DNA of 64,000 nucleotides from Pseudomonadales bacterium (GCA_024234365.1 JACKOK010000004.1:1-64000), one strand, 5' to 3'. Shown: positions 24,997 through 35,208, numbered from the stretch's first letter. Made by a program: numbers and translations. The notes: a model not told the origin generated them from the sequence alone.

Positions 24997-27975
24997 ATGC
25001 AATCACCCCTATTCGCCCTTGGGCAGCGCTGGCTCAGCGAAACCGAACCCGAACTCGGGCTCGGCATCGTGGCCGATCTGGATCACCGTACCGTCACCCT
25101 GGCGTTCCGCTCCTGCGAACAGCAGCGCCGCTATGCCCGTCAGCAGGCTCCGCTCAGCCGCATCCTGTTCTCGGCCGGCGACAGCATCACCACATTGCAC
25201 GGCGACGAGCTGATTGTCATCGAGGTGCTCGCAGTCGGTGACACCGTGGTCTATCACGCCCATCTGGCAGAGGATGTGACGGAAACCATCAAGCTGCCGG
25301 AATCCCTGATCAGTGACACCCTGGCCTTGAACAAGCCCCTGGAACGCCTGCTTTCCGGGCAAATCGATGCCGCCCAGTGGTTTTACCTGCGCTGCCACAC
25401 CCTGTCCCGCCTCGGGGACATCGAAAAGACTCCCGTACTGGGCCTGTGCAGCGGGCGTACGGATCTCATTCCCCACCAGCTGTATATCGCCTCGGAGGTC
25501 GCCTCACGCCATGCCCCGCGCGTCATGCTGGCCGATGAGGTCGGGCTGGGCAAGACCATTGAAGCCGGCCTGATCCTGCAGCAGCAGCTGGTCAGTGGCC
25601 TGGCCAGCCGGGTGCTGATTATTGTGCCCGATGCGCTGCTCAACCAATGGCTGGTGGAAATGCTGCGGCGTTTCAGCCTGCATTTCAGCATCTATGACGA
25701 AGAACGTTGCGGCGAGATTCTGGAAGCCATGGCCGAAGACCCGGACAGTGGCCGCAACCCCTTCCTGGAAGACCAACTGGTGCTGACCAGTGTGGACCTG
25801 TTCCACCGCCTGCCCGCCTGGTATGAGTTCGCCATTCAGGGCGAGTGGGACCTGTGCATTGTGGACGAGGCCCACCATCTGCGAGATGAACCCGCCCCCA
25901 GCCCGGTGCGGGGCCGGGCGCGCACGGACTACTCCATGGTCAAGCGCATTGCCGAATCCAGTCGCGGCATCCTGCTGCTCACTGCCACACCGGAACAAAT
26001 GGGCCTGGACAACCACTTTGCCCTGCTGCAACTGCTCGACCCCAACCGTTTCAGCGATTACGAGAGCTATCGCCAGGAACAGAGCGAATATCATGAACTG
26101 GCCAGCACCATCAATACGGTGCTCAGTGATGCGGACCTGAGCGAGGCCCAGATTTGCTCCCTGGAGGCCGTGCTTGGCCGCCATCACGATGCCAAGGCAA
26201 GCGCACAGCTGCTCGCCCCCCTACAGAGCAGTGGCAGCGCACGCCGCGAGGGACGTGAGCGTCTCGTAAGAACACTGCTCGACCAGCACGGTACCGGCCG
26301 CATCCTGTTCCGCAACACCCGCAAATCCCTCACCGGCTTTCCAAAACGGGAGGTATACCCCTACCCTCTGCCGCTGCCGGAGGCCTATGAAGCCCTGCGG
26401 GCAGAACGACCCAATGCCCTGGAAACCCATCTGAAGCCCGAGATGGCCTATCTCAGCGCCAGTGCCCTGCTGGATGAGGAAGAACTCGAACAGCGCCTGC
26501 CCTGGACCTCGGTAGACCCGCGTGTGCGCTGGCTGGTGGATTTCCTGCAGAGCAAACGTGGCGAAAAAGTCCTGCTGATCTGTGCACAGGACGCCACTGC
26601 CGTCAGCCTGGAGAAATACCTGCGTGTCAGCGTTGGCATTCGCAGCAGCGTTTTTCATCGCAATATGGATCTGCTGGATCGCGACCGTGCGGCGGCCTAT
26701 TTCGCCGGCAGTGAGAGCAGCGCGCAGATTCTGGTGTGCTCGGAAATTGGCAGCGAGGGGCGCAATTTCCAGTTCTGTCGCCATCTGGTGTTGTTTGACC
26801 TGCCCCTGAACCCGGACCTGCTCGAACAGCGCATAGGCCGACTGGATCGCATCGGCCAGCAACACACCATTCAGATTCACACACCGATCTTCAGTGGCAG
26901 TGCGCAGGAAGGCCTGTTCCTGTGGTATCAACAGGCGTTGAATGCCTTCGAGGCCGTGGCCCCGGCCGCCTATCGGGTGTATCGCCAGCATGAGAACACC
27001 CTGCAGGCGCAGTTGCTGAACCCGGTATTTGACGACCCCGCCTTTACCGCCTTCCTTGAGGACGCCCACGCACTTAACGAAGCACTGAACCGGGAGCTGG
27101 AACAGGGTCGGGACCGTTTACTGGAGGTCAACTCCTTCAACAAGACGCGGGCTGCACAATTGCTGGCGGAAATTGAGGAATTTGAAGCCGAATGCACACC
27201 GGAAGCGTTCATGAAAGAGGTGTTCGACGTGTTCGGCATCCATTACGAACACAATTCCGACACCAGCTACACCATTCAGCCGACCGAAGAGATGATCGTG
27301 TCCGCCTTCCCCGGGTTGCCCGACGAGGGGCTGACGGCAACGTTTGCCCGCCAGTTGAGCCTGCACCGCGAGGATGTGCACTTTCTGACCTGGCAGCACC
27401 CCATGGTGCGCGGGGCCATCGACCTGGTGCTGGACTCTCCCCAGGGCGGCGCTGCCGTCAGCCTGCTGAGCCGTGTGGATGCGGCGAACGCAGGGCTGGA
27501 GGACGAAGACTTTGTCATTGAGGCCACTTACCGCATTCTGGCCCCTGCGCCACGGCATTTGCAGATGTCCCGCTATTTGCCGGCCACCAGCCTGCGTTAC
27601 ACCCTGGTGCCTGAAAATCACGAAAGCAGCCGCCGCTCCGTGTCCCTGGACCCGTTGCGCCAGCGCCTGCGCTTCATCGACAAACACGATGCCGCCGGTC
27701 TGGTTGCGGAGCACCAGGCCCGCATTGTCGACCTGCTGCGCAAGGGAGAAGCCCGCGCGCAGGCAGAGATGGCCTTGAAAGTCAGCGAGGCCAGCAACAT
27801 CATGTTGAAAACACAGACAGCAGAAATCAAACGCCTGGTGGCCCTGAAGCAGGTGAACCCCAATGTGCGCGAATCCGAACTGGAGTTTCTCAAGGAGCAG
27901 ACACTGCAGTTGCATCAGGCCATGAATCAGGCAAGTATCGAACTTCTCGCCGTCCACGTCATATTCAGAGAATGA
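24997..27975 (+). CDS. rapA: RNA polymerase-associated helicase-like protein RapA
   Basis: 992 residues from the ATG at 24997, preceded by AGGAAAG; the open frame extends 21 codons upstream but the protein starts like RapA with MQSPLFALGQRW. RapA is a Swi2/Snf2 ATPase that binds RNA polymerase and frees it for recycling. Visible parts are two N-terminal Tudor-like beta domains (GIVADLDHRTVTLAF), the Walker A ADEVGLGKTIEAG, the VDEAHHL box, LLTATP, the helicase C-terminal motif SEIGSEGRNFQF, and LEQRIGRLDRIGQ motif VI. Length is close to the E. coli protein (968). It overlaps or abuts the M16 gene. Confidence 0.96.
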   Translation: MQSPLFALGQRWLSETEPELGLGIVADLDHRTVTLAFRSCEQQRRYARQQAPLSRILFSAGDSITTLHGDELIVIEVLAVGDTVVYHAHLAEDVTETIKLPESLISDTLALNKPLERLLSGQIDAAQWFYLRCHTLSRLGDIEKTPVLGLCSGRTDLIPHQLYIASEVASRHAPRVMLADEVGLGKTIEAGLILQQQLVSGLASRVLIIVPDALLNQWLVEMLRRFSLHFSIYDEERCGEILEAMAEDPDSGRNPFLEDQLVLTSVDLFHRLPAWYEFAIQGEWDLCIVDEAHHLRDEPAPSPVRGRARTDYSMVKRIAESSRGILLLTATPEQMGLDNHFALLQLLDPNRFSDYESYRQEQSEYHELASTINTVLSDADLSEAQICSLEAVLGRHHDAKASAQLLAPLQSSGSARREGRERLVRTLLDQHGTGRILFRNTRKSLTGFPKREVYPYPLPLPEAYEALRAERPNALETHLKPEMAYLSASALLDEEELEQRLPWTSVDPRVRWLVDFLQSKRGEKVLLICAQDATAVSLEKYLRVSVGIRSSVFHRNMDLLDRDRAAAYFAGSESSAQILVCSEIGSEGRNFQFCRHLVLFDLPLNPDLLEQRIGRLDRIGQQHTIQIHTPIFSGSAQEGLFLWYQQALNAFEAVAPAAYRVYRQHENTLQAQLLNPVFDDPAFTAFLEDAHALNEALNRELEQGRDRLLEVNSFNKTRAAQLLAEIEEFEAECTPEAFMKEVFDVFGIHYEHNSDTSYTIQPTEEMIVSAFPGLPDEGLTATFARQLSLHREDVHFLTWQHPMVRGAIDLVLDSPQGGAAVSLLSRVDAANAGLEDEDFVIEATYRILAPAPRHLQMSRYLPATSLRYTLVPENHESSRRSVSLDPLRQRLRFIDKHDAAGLVAEHQARIVDLLRKGEARAQAEMALKVSEASNIMLKTQTAEIKRLVALKQVNPNVRESELEFLKEQTLQLHQAMNQASIELLAVHVIFRE

Positions 27976-28010
27976 AAAAGGCAGCGCTTACACAACAGGA
28001 GCAAGTAGTC

Positions 28011-30995
28011 ATGCACACGTCCCGTACACAAGGCACCGGAGCCACCTCAACCCCTCCCCTGCCACTGGTGCACCCTGCGTTTGAGCTGTTGCGTCAGCAG
28101 CATATTCCAACGCTCAACGTCGTGCTGGAGGAGTACCGGCACAAGGTCACCGGCGCCCAGTATTTCCATCTCGCGAGCGATGATACGGAGAATGTGTTTC
28201 TCGTGGCACTGCGTACCGTGCCCATGGATTCCACCGGCGTCGCCCATATCCTGGAGCACACGGTGCTGTGCGGCAGCGAACGCTATCCCGTGCGCGACCC
28301 CTTTTTCATGATGATTCGCCGCTCACTCAATACCTTTATGAATGCCTTTACCAGCAGCGACTGGACGGCCTACCCCTTCGCCAGCAAGAACCGCAAGGAC
28401 TTCAACAATCTGTTACAGGTATACCTCGACGCGGTGTTCTTCTCGCGCCTGCACGAGCTGGACTTCGCCCAGGAGGGCCACCGACTGGAATTTACGGAGG
28501 CAGACAACCCGGACAGCCCGCTGCAATACAAGGGCGTGGTGTTCAATGAAATGAAAGGGGCCATGAGTTCCACTAACTCGCTACTGTGGCAGACCGTCAG
28601 CAAATACCTCTACCCGACTACCACCTATCATTACAACAGCGGCGGCGAGCCCGATCATATTCCCGACCTCAGTTATGCCGAACTGAAAGATTTCTACGCA
28701 TCGCATTACCACCCCAGCAATGCGGTGTTCATGACCTATGGGGATATTCCCGCCTATGAACACCAGCAGAATTTCCACGAGCTGGCACTGGCGCGATTCG
28801 AGCGGCTCGACTCTCATATTCATGTGCGTGACGAGAAACGTTATTTCGCCCCCCTGCGCGTTGAGGAAAGCTACCCGCTGCGCGAGGAAGAGGAACAGGA
28901 CGACAGCCAGAACAAAACCCATGTCGTGTTGGCCTGGCTGCTGGGCAAGAGCACGGATCTGGACGATATGTTCCAGGCGCAATTGCTCTCCAGCGTGTTG
29001 CTGGACAACAGCGCCAGCCCGCTCATGCAGGTGCTCGAAACCTGTGGCCTGGGCAGTTCTCCCTCCCCCATGTGCGGGCTGGAGGACAGCAACCGTGAGA
29101 TGGGTTTCATGTGCGGGCTGGAGGGCTGTGCCCGTGATGCCGCACCGCAGGTGGAGGCACTGATCCGCAAGACGCTGGAGCAACTGGCAACTGAAGGCGT
29201 GCCGGAGGAACAGGTACACGCAGCCCTGCATCAACTGGAACTGCATCAGCGCGAGATTACCGGCGACAGTCATCCCTATGGCCTGCAACTGATCCTGGCC
29301 GGCCTCTCCAGCGCCGTGCACGGGGGCGACCCGCTGCAGGTACTGGACATCGACCCGGCGCTGGCTCGCCTGCGTGAGCAGACACAGGACCCTGCCTTCA
29401 TCGGCCAGTTGATCCGCAAACTCCTGCTCGACAACCCACACCAGATCGTGCTGACCCTGCAGCCTGACACCCACCTCGCCGGGCGTCAGGTCGAGGCAGA
29501 GATGCAAAGGCTGCAGCGCATCAAGGCCGCACTGAGCCCGGAGGAAACGGCTCATATTGTCGATCAGGCCGCCCGGCTTGCCGAGAGACAGGAGGCGCAG
29601 GATGATCCCGCCATGCTTCCCAAGGTCGGCCTGGACGATGTGCCCGCACAATTGCCCAGTGTCACGCATATCGATCAGACGCTGAAAAAGGCAGACACTC
29701 CCGTTCGTTTTTATCCCCAGGGCACCAATGGCATCTGTTATGAGCAACTGGTCATCGAGCTGCCGTCCCTGGACGATGAATTGCTGGCGATCCTGCCCTA
29801 TTACACCGCCTGCCTGCCGGAATTCGGGGTGGGAAGTCGCAGCTATGCCGAGGTGCAGACCTGGCAGTCCCGCATCAGTGGTGGCGTCAGCTGTTATGCC
29901 AATATCCGCAGCCAGATGGACGATGAGCAACAGAGCAAAGCCATCATGGTGCTCTCCAGCAAGGCGCTGGTATCCAATCATGTCGCACTGGATGAATTGC
30001 TCTACGAGACTCTCACGCAAGTCCGTTTTGATGAGGTGCAGCGTCTGCGGGAAATCATGGACCAGATCAGTGCCCGCCGGGAAAGCAGCATCACCGCTCA
30101 GGGCCATGTGCTGGCCATGGCACTGGCCTGCAGCGGCATGAGTCCGAGCTCCCGGCTGAGCCATCGTTTCACGGGCCTGGCAGGCATCACGACCTTGCGC
30201 GGCCTGAGCAAACAGCTCAAGCAGGATGAGCAGGCCAGAGGCTTGCTGGACAAATTCAAGGCCCTGCACGAACACATCAAGGCGGCACCCCGACAGATAC
30301 TGCTGGTAGGTGAGGAAGCGGTGCAGGACAGCCTGATCGGCAATCTCGAGCAGCACTGGCAGCACAAGCCGCAACCTGCCACTGCCGCCTCCATGAGCCT
30401 GCCCGCCTGCCGGGAAGCCGTGCGACAGGCCTGGGCAACGAATACCCAGGTAAACTTCTGTGCCAAGGCCTTCCCGACAGTTCCCGGCGGCCATGCCGAC
30501 CACGCGCCGCTGAGCGTGCTGGCCGGTTTCCTGCGCAACGGTTTCCTCCATCGCGCCATCCGTGAACAGGGTGGTGCCTATGGCGGCGGTGCAGATCAGG
30601 ACGCCAATTCCGCAGCATTCCGCTTCTTCTCCTACCGTGACCCGCGCCTGACGGAGACGCTGCAGGATTACGATCGCGCCATAGAATGGGTGCTAAGTTC
30701 GGACCACGAAGAACGTCTGGTGGAAGAAGCCATCCTGGGTGTCATCAGCGGCATGGACAAATCCACCTCGCCTGCCGGAGAGGCGAAACAGGCTTTCTAT
30801 AACGATCTGTTCGGGCGTAGCCGCGAACGCCGTCAGCGCTACCGTGAACAGGTGCTGAACACGGGCCTGCGGGATCTACAGCGGGTGGCGGAACGCTATC
30901 TGGCCAACCCTGCCGATGCCAGTATTGGTATCATCAGTCACGCCGGGCAGATGCCTCAGGCAGAATCCCTGGGCCTGGAAGCACATCGCATCTGA
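28011..30995 (+). CDS. M16 insulinase-type metallopeptidase, PreP-like
   Basis: 994 residues from the ATG at 28011, which has AGGAG nine bases upstream; an in-frame ATG at 27972 overlapping the rapA stop is the alternative. The inverted zinc motif HILEH is at 79-83, with the downstream third ligand in the FNEMKGAMSS region. The four-domain M16C layout (N domain, middle, C-terminal inactive halves) fits the length of about 1000 residues of presequence-degrading peptidases. No signal peptide is seen, so it is probably cytoplasmic and degrades short unfolded peptides. It forms a unit with rapA. Confidence 0.92.
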   Translation: MHTSRTQGTGATSTPPLPLVHPAFELLRQQHIPTLNVVLEEYRHKVTGAQYFHLASDDTENVFLVALRTVPMDSTGVAHILEHTVLCGSERYPVRDPFFMMIRRSLNTFMNAFTSSDWTAYPFASKNRKDFNNLLQVYLDAVFFSRLHELDFAQEGHRLEFTEADNPDSPLQYKGVVFNEMKGAMSSTNSLLWQTVSKYLYPTTTYHYNSGGEPDHIPDLSYAELKDFYASHYHPSNAVFMTYGDIPAYEHQQNFHELALARFERLDSHIHVRDEKRYFAPLRVEESYPLREEEEQDDSQNKTHVVLAWLLGKSTDLDDMFQAQLLSSVLLDNSASPLMQVLETCGLGSSPSPMCGLEDSNREMGFMCGLEGCARDAAPQVEALIRKTLEQLATEGVPEEQVHAALHQLELHQREITGDSHPYGLQLILAGLSSAVHGGDPLQVLDIDPALARLREQTQDPAFIGQLIRKLLLDNPHQIVLTLQPDTHLAGRQVEAEMQRLQRIKAALSPEETAHIVDQAARLAERQEAQDDPAMLPKVGLDDVPAQLPSVTHIDQTLKKADTPVRFYPQGTNGICYEQLVIELPSLDDELLAILPYYTACLPEFGVGSRSYAEVQTWQSRISGGVSCYANIRSQMDDEQQSKAIMVLSSKALVSNHVALDELLYETLTQVRFDEVQRLREIMDQISARRESSITAQGHVLAMALACSGMSPSSRLSHRFTGLAGITTLRGLSKQLKQDEQARGLLDKFKALHEHIKAAPRQILLVGEEAVQDSLIGNLEQHWQHKPQPATAASMSLPACREAVRQAWATNTQVNFCAKAFPTVPGGHADHAPLSVLAGFLRNGFLHRAIREQGGAYGGGADQDANSAAFRFFSYRDPRLTETLQDYDRAIEWVLSSDHEERLVEEAILGVISGMDKSTSPAGEAKQAFYNDLFGRSRERRQRYREQVLNTGLRDLQRVAERYLANPADASIGIISHAGQMPQAESLGLEAHRI

Positions 30996-31200
30996 TAATT
31001 TATTGCTTAAATATCAATTGCTTAAATGAGTTTATTGCGCGAGGAGTGAAGCAAAATACAAAAAAGGATAAAAAAATTAAAAATATTTTGTTTTTCCCGG
31101 AACTCTATGGGGAACGCACAGTCTGATTAGGTGTAGGTGAATTGCAGACAAAATTGTGGGTTTTGTTTCATTTTATCTCTCCCTTGATAGTAGTAATTTA
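30996..31200 (+). other. AT-rich intergenic region, possible small RNA
   Basis: No reading frame is supported. The segment is much more AT-rich than its surroundings. It has a direct repeat ATTGCTTAAAT (31002 and 31017) and four GGA triplets (31042, 31066, 31099, 31111), and leads into the terminator at 31203. It could be a long 3' untranslated region of the peptidase transcript or an independent small RNA; no convincing promoter was located. Confidence 0.25.
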
Positions 31201-31202
31201 AA

Positions 31203-31227
31203 CCCGGCCCCCTGGCCGGGTTTTTTT
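31203..31227 (+). terminator. Rho-independent terminator
   Basis: CCCGGCC (31203-31209), a 4-base loop, GGCCGGG (31214-31220) and seven T residues. It is the strongest intrinsic terminator in the window and ends the rapA-peptidase unit or a small RNA. Confidence 0.92.
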
Positions 31228-31255
31228 ATGCCGTCCCGAAATGATCGTCTGCCTG

Positions 31256-31458
31256 GTAGGAGCCAGCCCTGCTGGCGATTTGAATTCCAAACCCGCGCAT
31301 TGTCACAATCGCCTGCAGGGCAGGCTCCTACGGGAATCTACACCTCCATCCTTGGCGGAAACCTGTGAGCCATCATGGCAATAGCAGGAGCCAGCCCTGC
31401 TGGCGATTGAATTCCAAACCCGCACATTGTCACGATCGCCTGCAGGGCAGGCTCCTAC
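31256..31458. repeat. Four REP sequences as two inverted pairs
   Basis: Forward 31256-31277, inverted 31310-31331, forward 31384-31405, inverted 31437-31458. The two pairs have similar inner sequences (ATTCCAAACCCGC then ATTGTCAC), so one pair probably arose by duplication of the other. They lie before the 3' end of djlA. Confidence 0.9.
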
Positions 31459-31492
31459 AGAAATCTGCGCTCTTACGGGGCGGTTTTTTGGG

Positions 31493-32278
31493 TCATTCGC
31501 CCCGGTGGCTCATGATCGTCTCGTAGGCGGATTTGATTTCCTGGGTCTTTTTCTTCGCCAGTTCCATCATCTCTTCCGGCAAGCCCTTGGAGACCAGCTT
31601 ATCGGGGTGATGCTGACTCATCAGCTTGCGGTAGGCCCGTTTGATCTGTGCGCTGTCGGCACTGCTGTCCACCCCCAACACCTTGTAGGCATCGCGCAGA
31701 CGGTCGGCGGGCCGGACATCGTCCTGAAAACGGAACTGGGCGTGCAGACGATTGAGCAGTTCTGTATAAGCGGCTGCCGGGTAGCCCAGCGCGGCGGCCA
31801 TCGATTCCAGCACCCGGCGTTCACTGGCCTCCATTTTTCCGTCCGCCAGTGCGGTGGCGGTCAGGATCTCCAGGAACATCTGAATCAGATTGCGGCGGCG
31901 CTGACACTCGCGACGAAACTGCTCCAGGACCTGCTCGTAGGGAAAGTCTTCCTGCTTGCCCTGTTCGAACAGTTTGATGGCCAGTTTGCGCTGCTCGGGG
32001 CGCAGCTGCATCTGCCCCATCACCTGTTCTGCCAGAGAGATTTCGTCGCGGCTCACACGGCCATCAATCTTGGCGATATAGCCCATGAGCGAGAAAACGG
32101 CGGTGAAGAACGCTGTCTGCACGCGTTCATTACCCTGCCCTGTTCCAACTCCTTCAGGTCCAATGCCATCCAGCCCCTGATCGAAGTAATTACCCAAGGC
32201 GGCCCCGAGCACTGCCCCCAGCGGCCCTCCCATGGCAAAGCCGAAGGCTCCGCCGATGACTTTTCCCCACCAACTCAT
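31493..32278 (-). CDS. djlA: Co-chaperone DjlA
   Basis: A 261-residue inner-membrane J protein. The N-terminus has a Gly/Ala-rich membrane segment (about 6-30) of the DjlA kind. A central TerB-like helical domain (about 50-170; AKIDGRVSRDEI, ALADGKMEASERRVL) follows. The C-terminal J domain (195-261) contains the HPD triad in SQHHPDKLVSKGLPEEM. DjlA stimulates DnaK and is linked to envelope stress and capsule synthesis in E. coli. The transglycosylase gene lies 40 bases away, on its 5' side and in the same direction. Confidence 0.95.
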   Translation of the reverse strand: MSWWGKVIGGAFGFAMGGPLGAVLGAALGNYFDQGLDGIGPEGVGTGQGNERVQTAFFTAVFSLMGYIAKIDGRVSRDEISLAEQVMGQMQLRPEQRKLAIKLFEQGKQEDFPYEQVLEQFRRECQRRRNLIQMFLEILTATALADGKMEASERRVLESMAAALGYPAAAYTELLNRLHAQFRFQDDVRPADRLRDAYKVLGVDSSADSAQIKRAYRKLMSQHHPDKLVSKGLPEEMMELAKKKTQEIKSAYETIMSHRGE

Positions 32279-32318
32279 CCTGTGTACTGCTCCTCATTCG
32301 ATGTTCGGTTGATAACGA

Positions 32319-32927
32319 TTAAAACAACAGACGCTGCCACCAGTTTTTGCCGAGCTCATCGGCACAGCGATCGATCTGTGCCTGATAGCGCTCTGCATTG
32401 CTCTGCACCCTGGCTGCCGTGTCCAGCAGCCAGGGTTTGTCTGCGTAAGTGGCGCGGGCAAAACCGGTATTGCCTTCGTGATAGGCCAGATACAGATTGC
32501 GCGCATCATGCAGCGCGATATTGTTGCGACGATAGGAGTTGGCGTTATACCAGCCGATAAAATCCACCGCATCGGCAAAATCGCTGCGCTTTGCCCGACG
32601 ATTGCCGGTGACCTCCCGGTATTCATTCCAGGTGCTCTCCAAGGCCTGGGCATAACCATAGGCATTGGAGGGGCGCGGCCCGGGAATCACCCACAAAATA
32701 CGGGTTCGAGCCGGTTTCGCGCGGGAACGGAAGGCGGATTCCTGATAGATGAAGGCCATGGAAACGGATATGGGGACGCCCCAGCGTTTTTCCGCATCGG
32801 CAGCGGCCCTGAACCAGGCACGGCGATCCTCGAAAATTTCGCAGGCATTGCCAGGGTTACGCGGCGCGGAGCTGAGGCAGGCGCTAAGGCTGAGGAGAGT
32901 CACCAGCAACAGCAGAATTCTGTACAT
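32319..32927 (-). CDS. Lipoprotein with lytic transglycosylase (SLT) domain
   Basis: About 202 residues from the ATG at 32927, which gives a compact lipoprotein signal LLVTLLSLSAC with the lipid-accepting Cys in LSAC; an upstream in-frame start adds nine residues. The SLT-like domain has AFIYQESAFRS with the likely catalytic Glu, NAYGYAQALESTW and, near the end, YLAYHEGNTGF. It should cleave peptidoglycan between MurNAc and GlcNAc from the inner face of the outer membrane. It is upstream of djlA on the same strand. Confidence 0.9.
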   Translation of the reverse strand: MYRILLLLVTLLSLSACLSSAPRNPGNACEIFEDRRAWFRAAADAEKRWGVPISVSMAFIYQESAFRSRAKPARTRILWVIPGPRPSNAYGYAQALESTWNEYREVTGNRRAKRSDFADAVDFIGWYNANSYRRNNIALHDARNLYLAYHEGNTGFARATYADKPWLLDTAARVQSNAERYQAQIDRCADELGKNWWQRLLF

Positions 32928-32958
32928 ATCGCCTCCTGTGCGTCGGGTTCTCAATAAT

Positions 32959-33172
32959 CGCCTGCAGGGCAGGCTCCTACGGGTTCTGTAATCCTTCCGT
33001 TTTGGAGCCAGCCTTGCTGGCGATCCGAAGCCCGAACCTTGCGCATTTCATCATCGCCTGCAGGGCAGGCTCCCACAAAACCACTCCGTAGGAGCCAGCC
33101 CTGCTGGCGATGGAAATTTCCCATGCCCCCGAATCCGGTCTACTTCTGTTCGCCTGCAGGGCAGGCTCCTAC
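32959..33172. repeat. Five REP sequences between ligA and the transglycosylase gene
   Basis: Inverted 32959-32980, degenerate forward 33002-33022, inverted 33055-33076, forward 33088-33109, inverted 33151-33172. The last one runs into ligA: its complementary strand reads GTAGGAGCC, and the TAG is the ligA stop codon. Confidence 0.88.
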
Positions 33173-35208
33173 GAGGTCTGCAGGAACGTCAGGAACTGTG
33201 CTTCATCCATCACGGGGATATTCAACTCCACCGCCTTGTCCAGCTTGGAACCGGCACCCGGCCCGGCCACCACCCAGGTGGTTTTCTTCGACACACTGCC
33301 TGCCACCTTGGCGCCCAGCGCCTGCAAGCGGGCCTTGGCTTCGTCGCGGGTCATGAGTTCCAGCGTGCCGGTGAGGACAAAGGTCTGCCCCTCCAGCACC
33401 TGGGACTGCTGTGCAAGCTCCACGTCCGGCCAGTGCACACCCGCTGCCTGCAAACGGCGAATCACTTCCCTGTTGTCCGCGTTGGAGAAGAAGTGAACGA
33501 TATGGGCCGCAACGATGGGCCCCACGTCCTCTACCGCCTCCAGCGCAGCCTGGTCTGCGCTCTGCAGAGCCTCCAGATTGCCAAAATGCTGTGCCAGCAC
33601 CAGGGCCGTCGCCTCCCCCACCTCGGGAATGCCCAGGCCGAAGAGAAAACGCGGCAGCGTGGTACTACGGGCTTTGTCGATAGCCGCGAGCAAATTGTTT
33701 GCCGACTTCTCGGCCATGCGCTCCAGGCCGGCAAGCTCCTCGCCGCTCAAATGGAAAATATCGGCCACATCCCGCAGCATGTCCCTGTCCACGAGCTGCT
33801 CGATCAGTTTCTCTCCCAGCCCTTCAATATCCAGCGCGCCACGGGCACAGAAATGGCGAATGGCCTCCTTGCGCTGGGCCGGGCACACCAGGCCGCCGCT
33901 GCAGCGGAACAACACCTCTCCCGCCGGTTCTATCTCTGACCCGCAGGCAGGACAATGTGTGGGCATCTGCACGGGGATACGGGGAGTCTTGCTGTCCTGC
34001 GGGGTAATCACCTGCACGATCTTGGGAATCACATCGCCTGCCCGGCGTACGATCACCGTGTCCCCGATCTGCAGGCCCAGACGGGCGATTTCCGCCATAT
34101 TGTGCAGGGTGGCATTGCTGACCGTCACCCCCCCGACAAACACCGGCTCCAAACGGGCCACCGGGGTAATCGTGCCCGTGCGCCCCACCTGGAACTCCAC
34201 ATCACGCACCTGGGTGGAGACCTCCTCCGCCGGGAATTTATAGGCCATGGCCCAGCGTGGCGTGCGGGCATTGAAGCCGAGTTCATCCTGCAGTTTCAGG
34301 CGGTCCACCTTGATGACGGCACCATCGATTTCATAATCGAGGGATGCGCGGCGCTGCAGCAGTCTGTCGGCATACGCAAGACAGGCATCGGCACCGGTGA
34401 CCACGGCACGCTCCGGGTTGACCCGCAGCCCCCAGCTCTGCAACAGCGTAAAGCTTTCACTCAAGGTGGGCGGCAGACCCGCGCCCTCAAAAATACCGAC
34501 GCTGTAACAGAACATATGCAGCGGACGCGCCGCCGCGATGGCCGGGTCAAGCTGGCGCAGCGTGCCCGCTGCCGCATTGCGCGGATTGACGAAGGTCCTG
34601 GCCCCCGTTTTCATTGCCTCTGCGTTCATGGCCTCGAAACCGGCCCGGCTCATATAGATTTCACCACGCACCTCCAGCCGGGCTGGAAACGGCGTATCGG
34701 CATTTTGCTGTAGGCGCAGCGGCACATCGCGGATGGTGCGCACATTATGGGTGATGTCCTCCCCCGTGACGCCATCGCCACGGGTGGCGGCCCGCTGCAG
34801 GCGCCCGTTCTCATACAGCAGGCTGACGGCAACGCCGTCAATCTTCGGTTCACAGCTGTACTCGATGTCCGCGTCCGAATCGAGACGTTTGCGGATGCGC
34901 ACCTCAAAATCCTGCAGGTCTTCGCCATTGAACACCTTGGCCAGCGACATCATGGGAATGTCGTGAGTAACCTGCACAAAACCGCCCAAGGGCTGCGAGC
35001 CCACACGCTGTGTTGGCGAATCGGAGGTAATCAGTTCGGGGTGGGCCCGTTCCAGTGCCTCAAGCTGCAGGAACAGGCGATCGTACTCCACGTCCGGAAT
35101 TTCGGGCGCATCCAGCGTGTGGTAGCGGTAATCGTGGTGATGAATGAGCGCGCGCAGACGCTCAAGCTCCGCCTGCACACGCTGTGGGGAAACCGGGTGT
35201 TCGCTCAT
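33169..35208 (-). CDS. ligA: NAD-dependent DNA ligase LigA
   Basis: A 679-residue replicative ligase. The N-terminal Ia domain has HHHDYRYHTLDAPEIPDVEYD (NAD binding) in two parts around residue 23-43. The adenylated Lys122 lies in CEPKIDGVAV. The OB fold, the zinc finger CPACGSEIEP with CSGGLVC, the HhH domain (LFGLGIPEVGEATA) and a C-terminal BRCT domain (EGQTFVLTGTLELMTR) follow in order. Length matches E. coli LigA (671). The start overlaps the zipA stop by 4 bases; the stop codon lies inside a REP. Confidence 0.97.
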   Translation of the reverse strand: MSEHPVSPQRVQAELERLRALIHHHDYRYHTLDAPEIPDVEYDRLFLQLEALERAHPELITSDSPTQRVGSQPLGGFVQVTHDIPMMSLAKVFNGEDLQDFEVRIRKRLDSDADIEYSCEPKIDGVAVSLLYENGRLQRAATRGDGVTGEDITHNVRTIRDVPLRLQQNADTPFPARLEVRGEIYMSRAGFEAMNAEAMKTGARTFVNPRNAAAGTLRQLDPAIAAARPLHMFCYSVGIFEGAGLPPTLSESFTLLQSWGLRVNPERAVVTGADACLAYADRLLQRRASLDYEIDGAVIKVDRLKLQDELGFNARTPRWAMAYKFPAEEVSTQVRDVEFQVGRTGTITPVARLEPVFVGGVTVSNATLHNMAEIARLGLQIGDTVIVRRAGDVIPKIVQVITPQDSKTPRIPVQMPTHCPACGSEIEPAGEVLFRCSGGLVCPAQRKEAIRHFCARGALDIEGLGEKLIEQLVDRDMLRDVADIFHLSGEELAGLERMAEKSANNLLAAIDKARSTTLPRFLFGLGIPEVGEATALVLAQHFGNLEALQSADQAALEAVEDVGPIVAAHIVHFFSNADNREVIRRLQAAGVHWPDVELAQQSQVLEGQTFVLTGTLELMTRDEAKARLQALGAKVAGSVSKKTTWVVAGPGAGSKLDKAVELNIPVMDEAQFLTFLQTS

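Noticed and set aside
28581..30551. 656-codon minus-strand frame opposite the M16 peptidase
   Set aside because: Shadow of a clearly identified peptidase; no conserved motif.
31427..32560. 377-codon plus-strand frame opposite djlA and the transglycosylase
   Set aside because: Begins inside a REP and runs antisense to two recognised genes.
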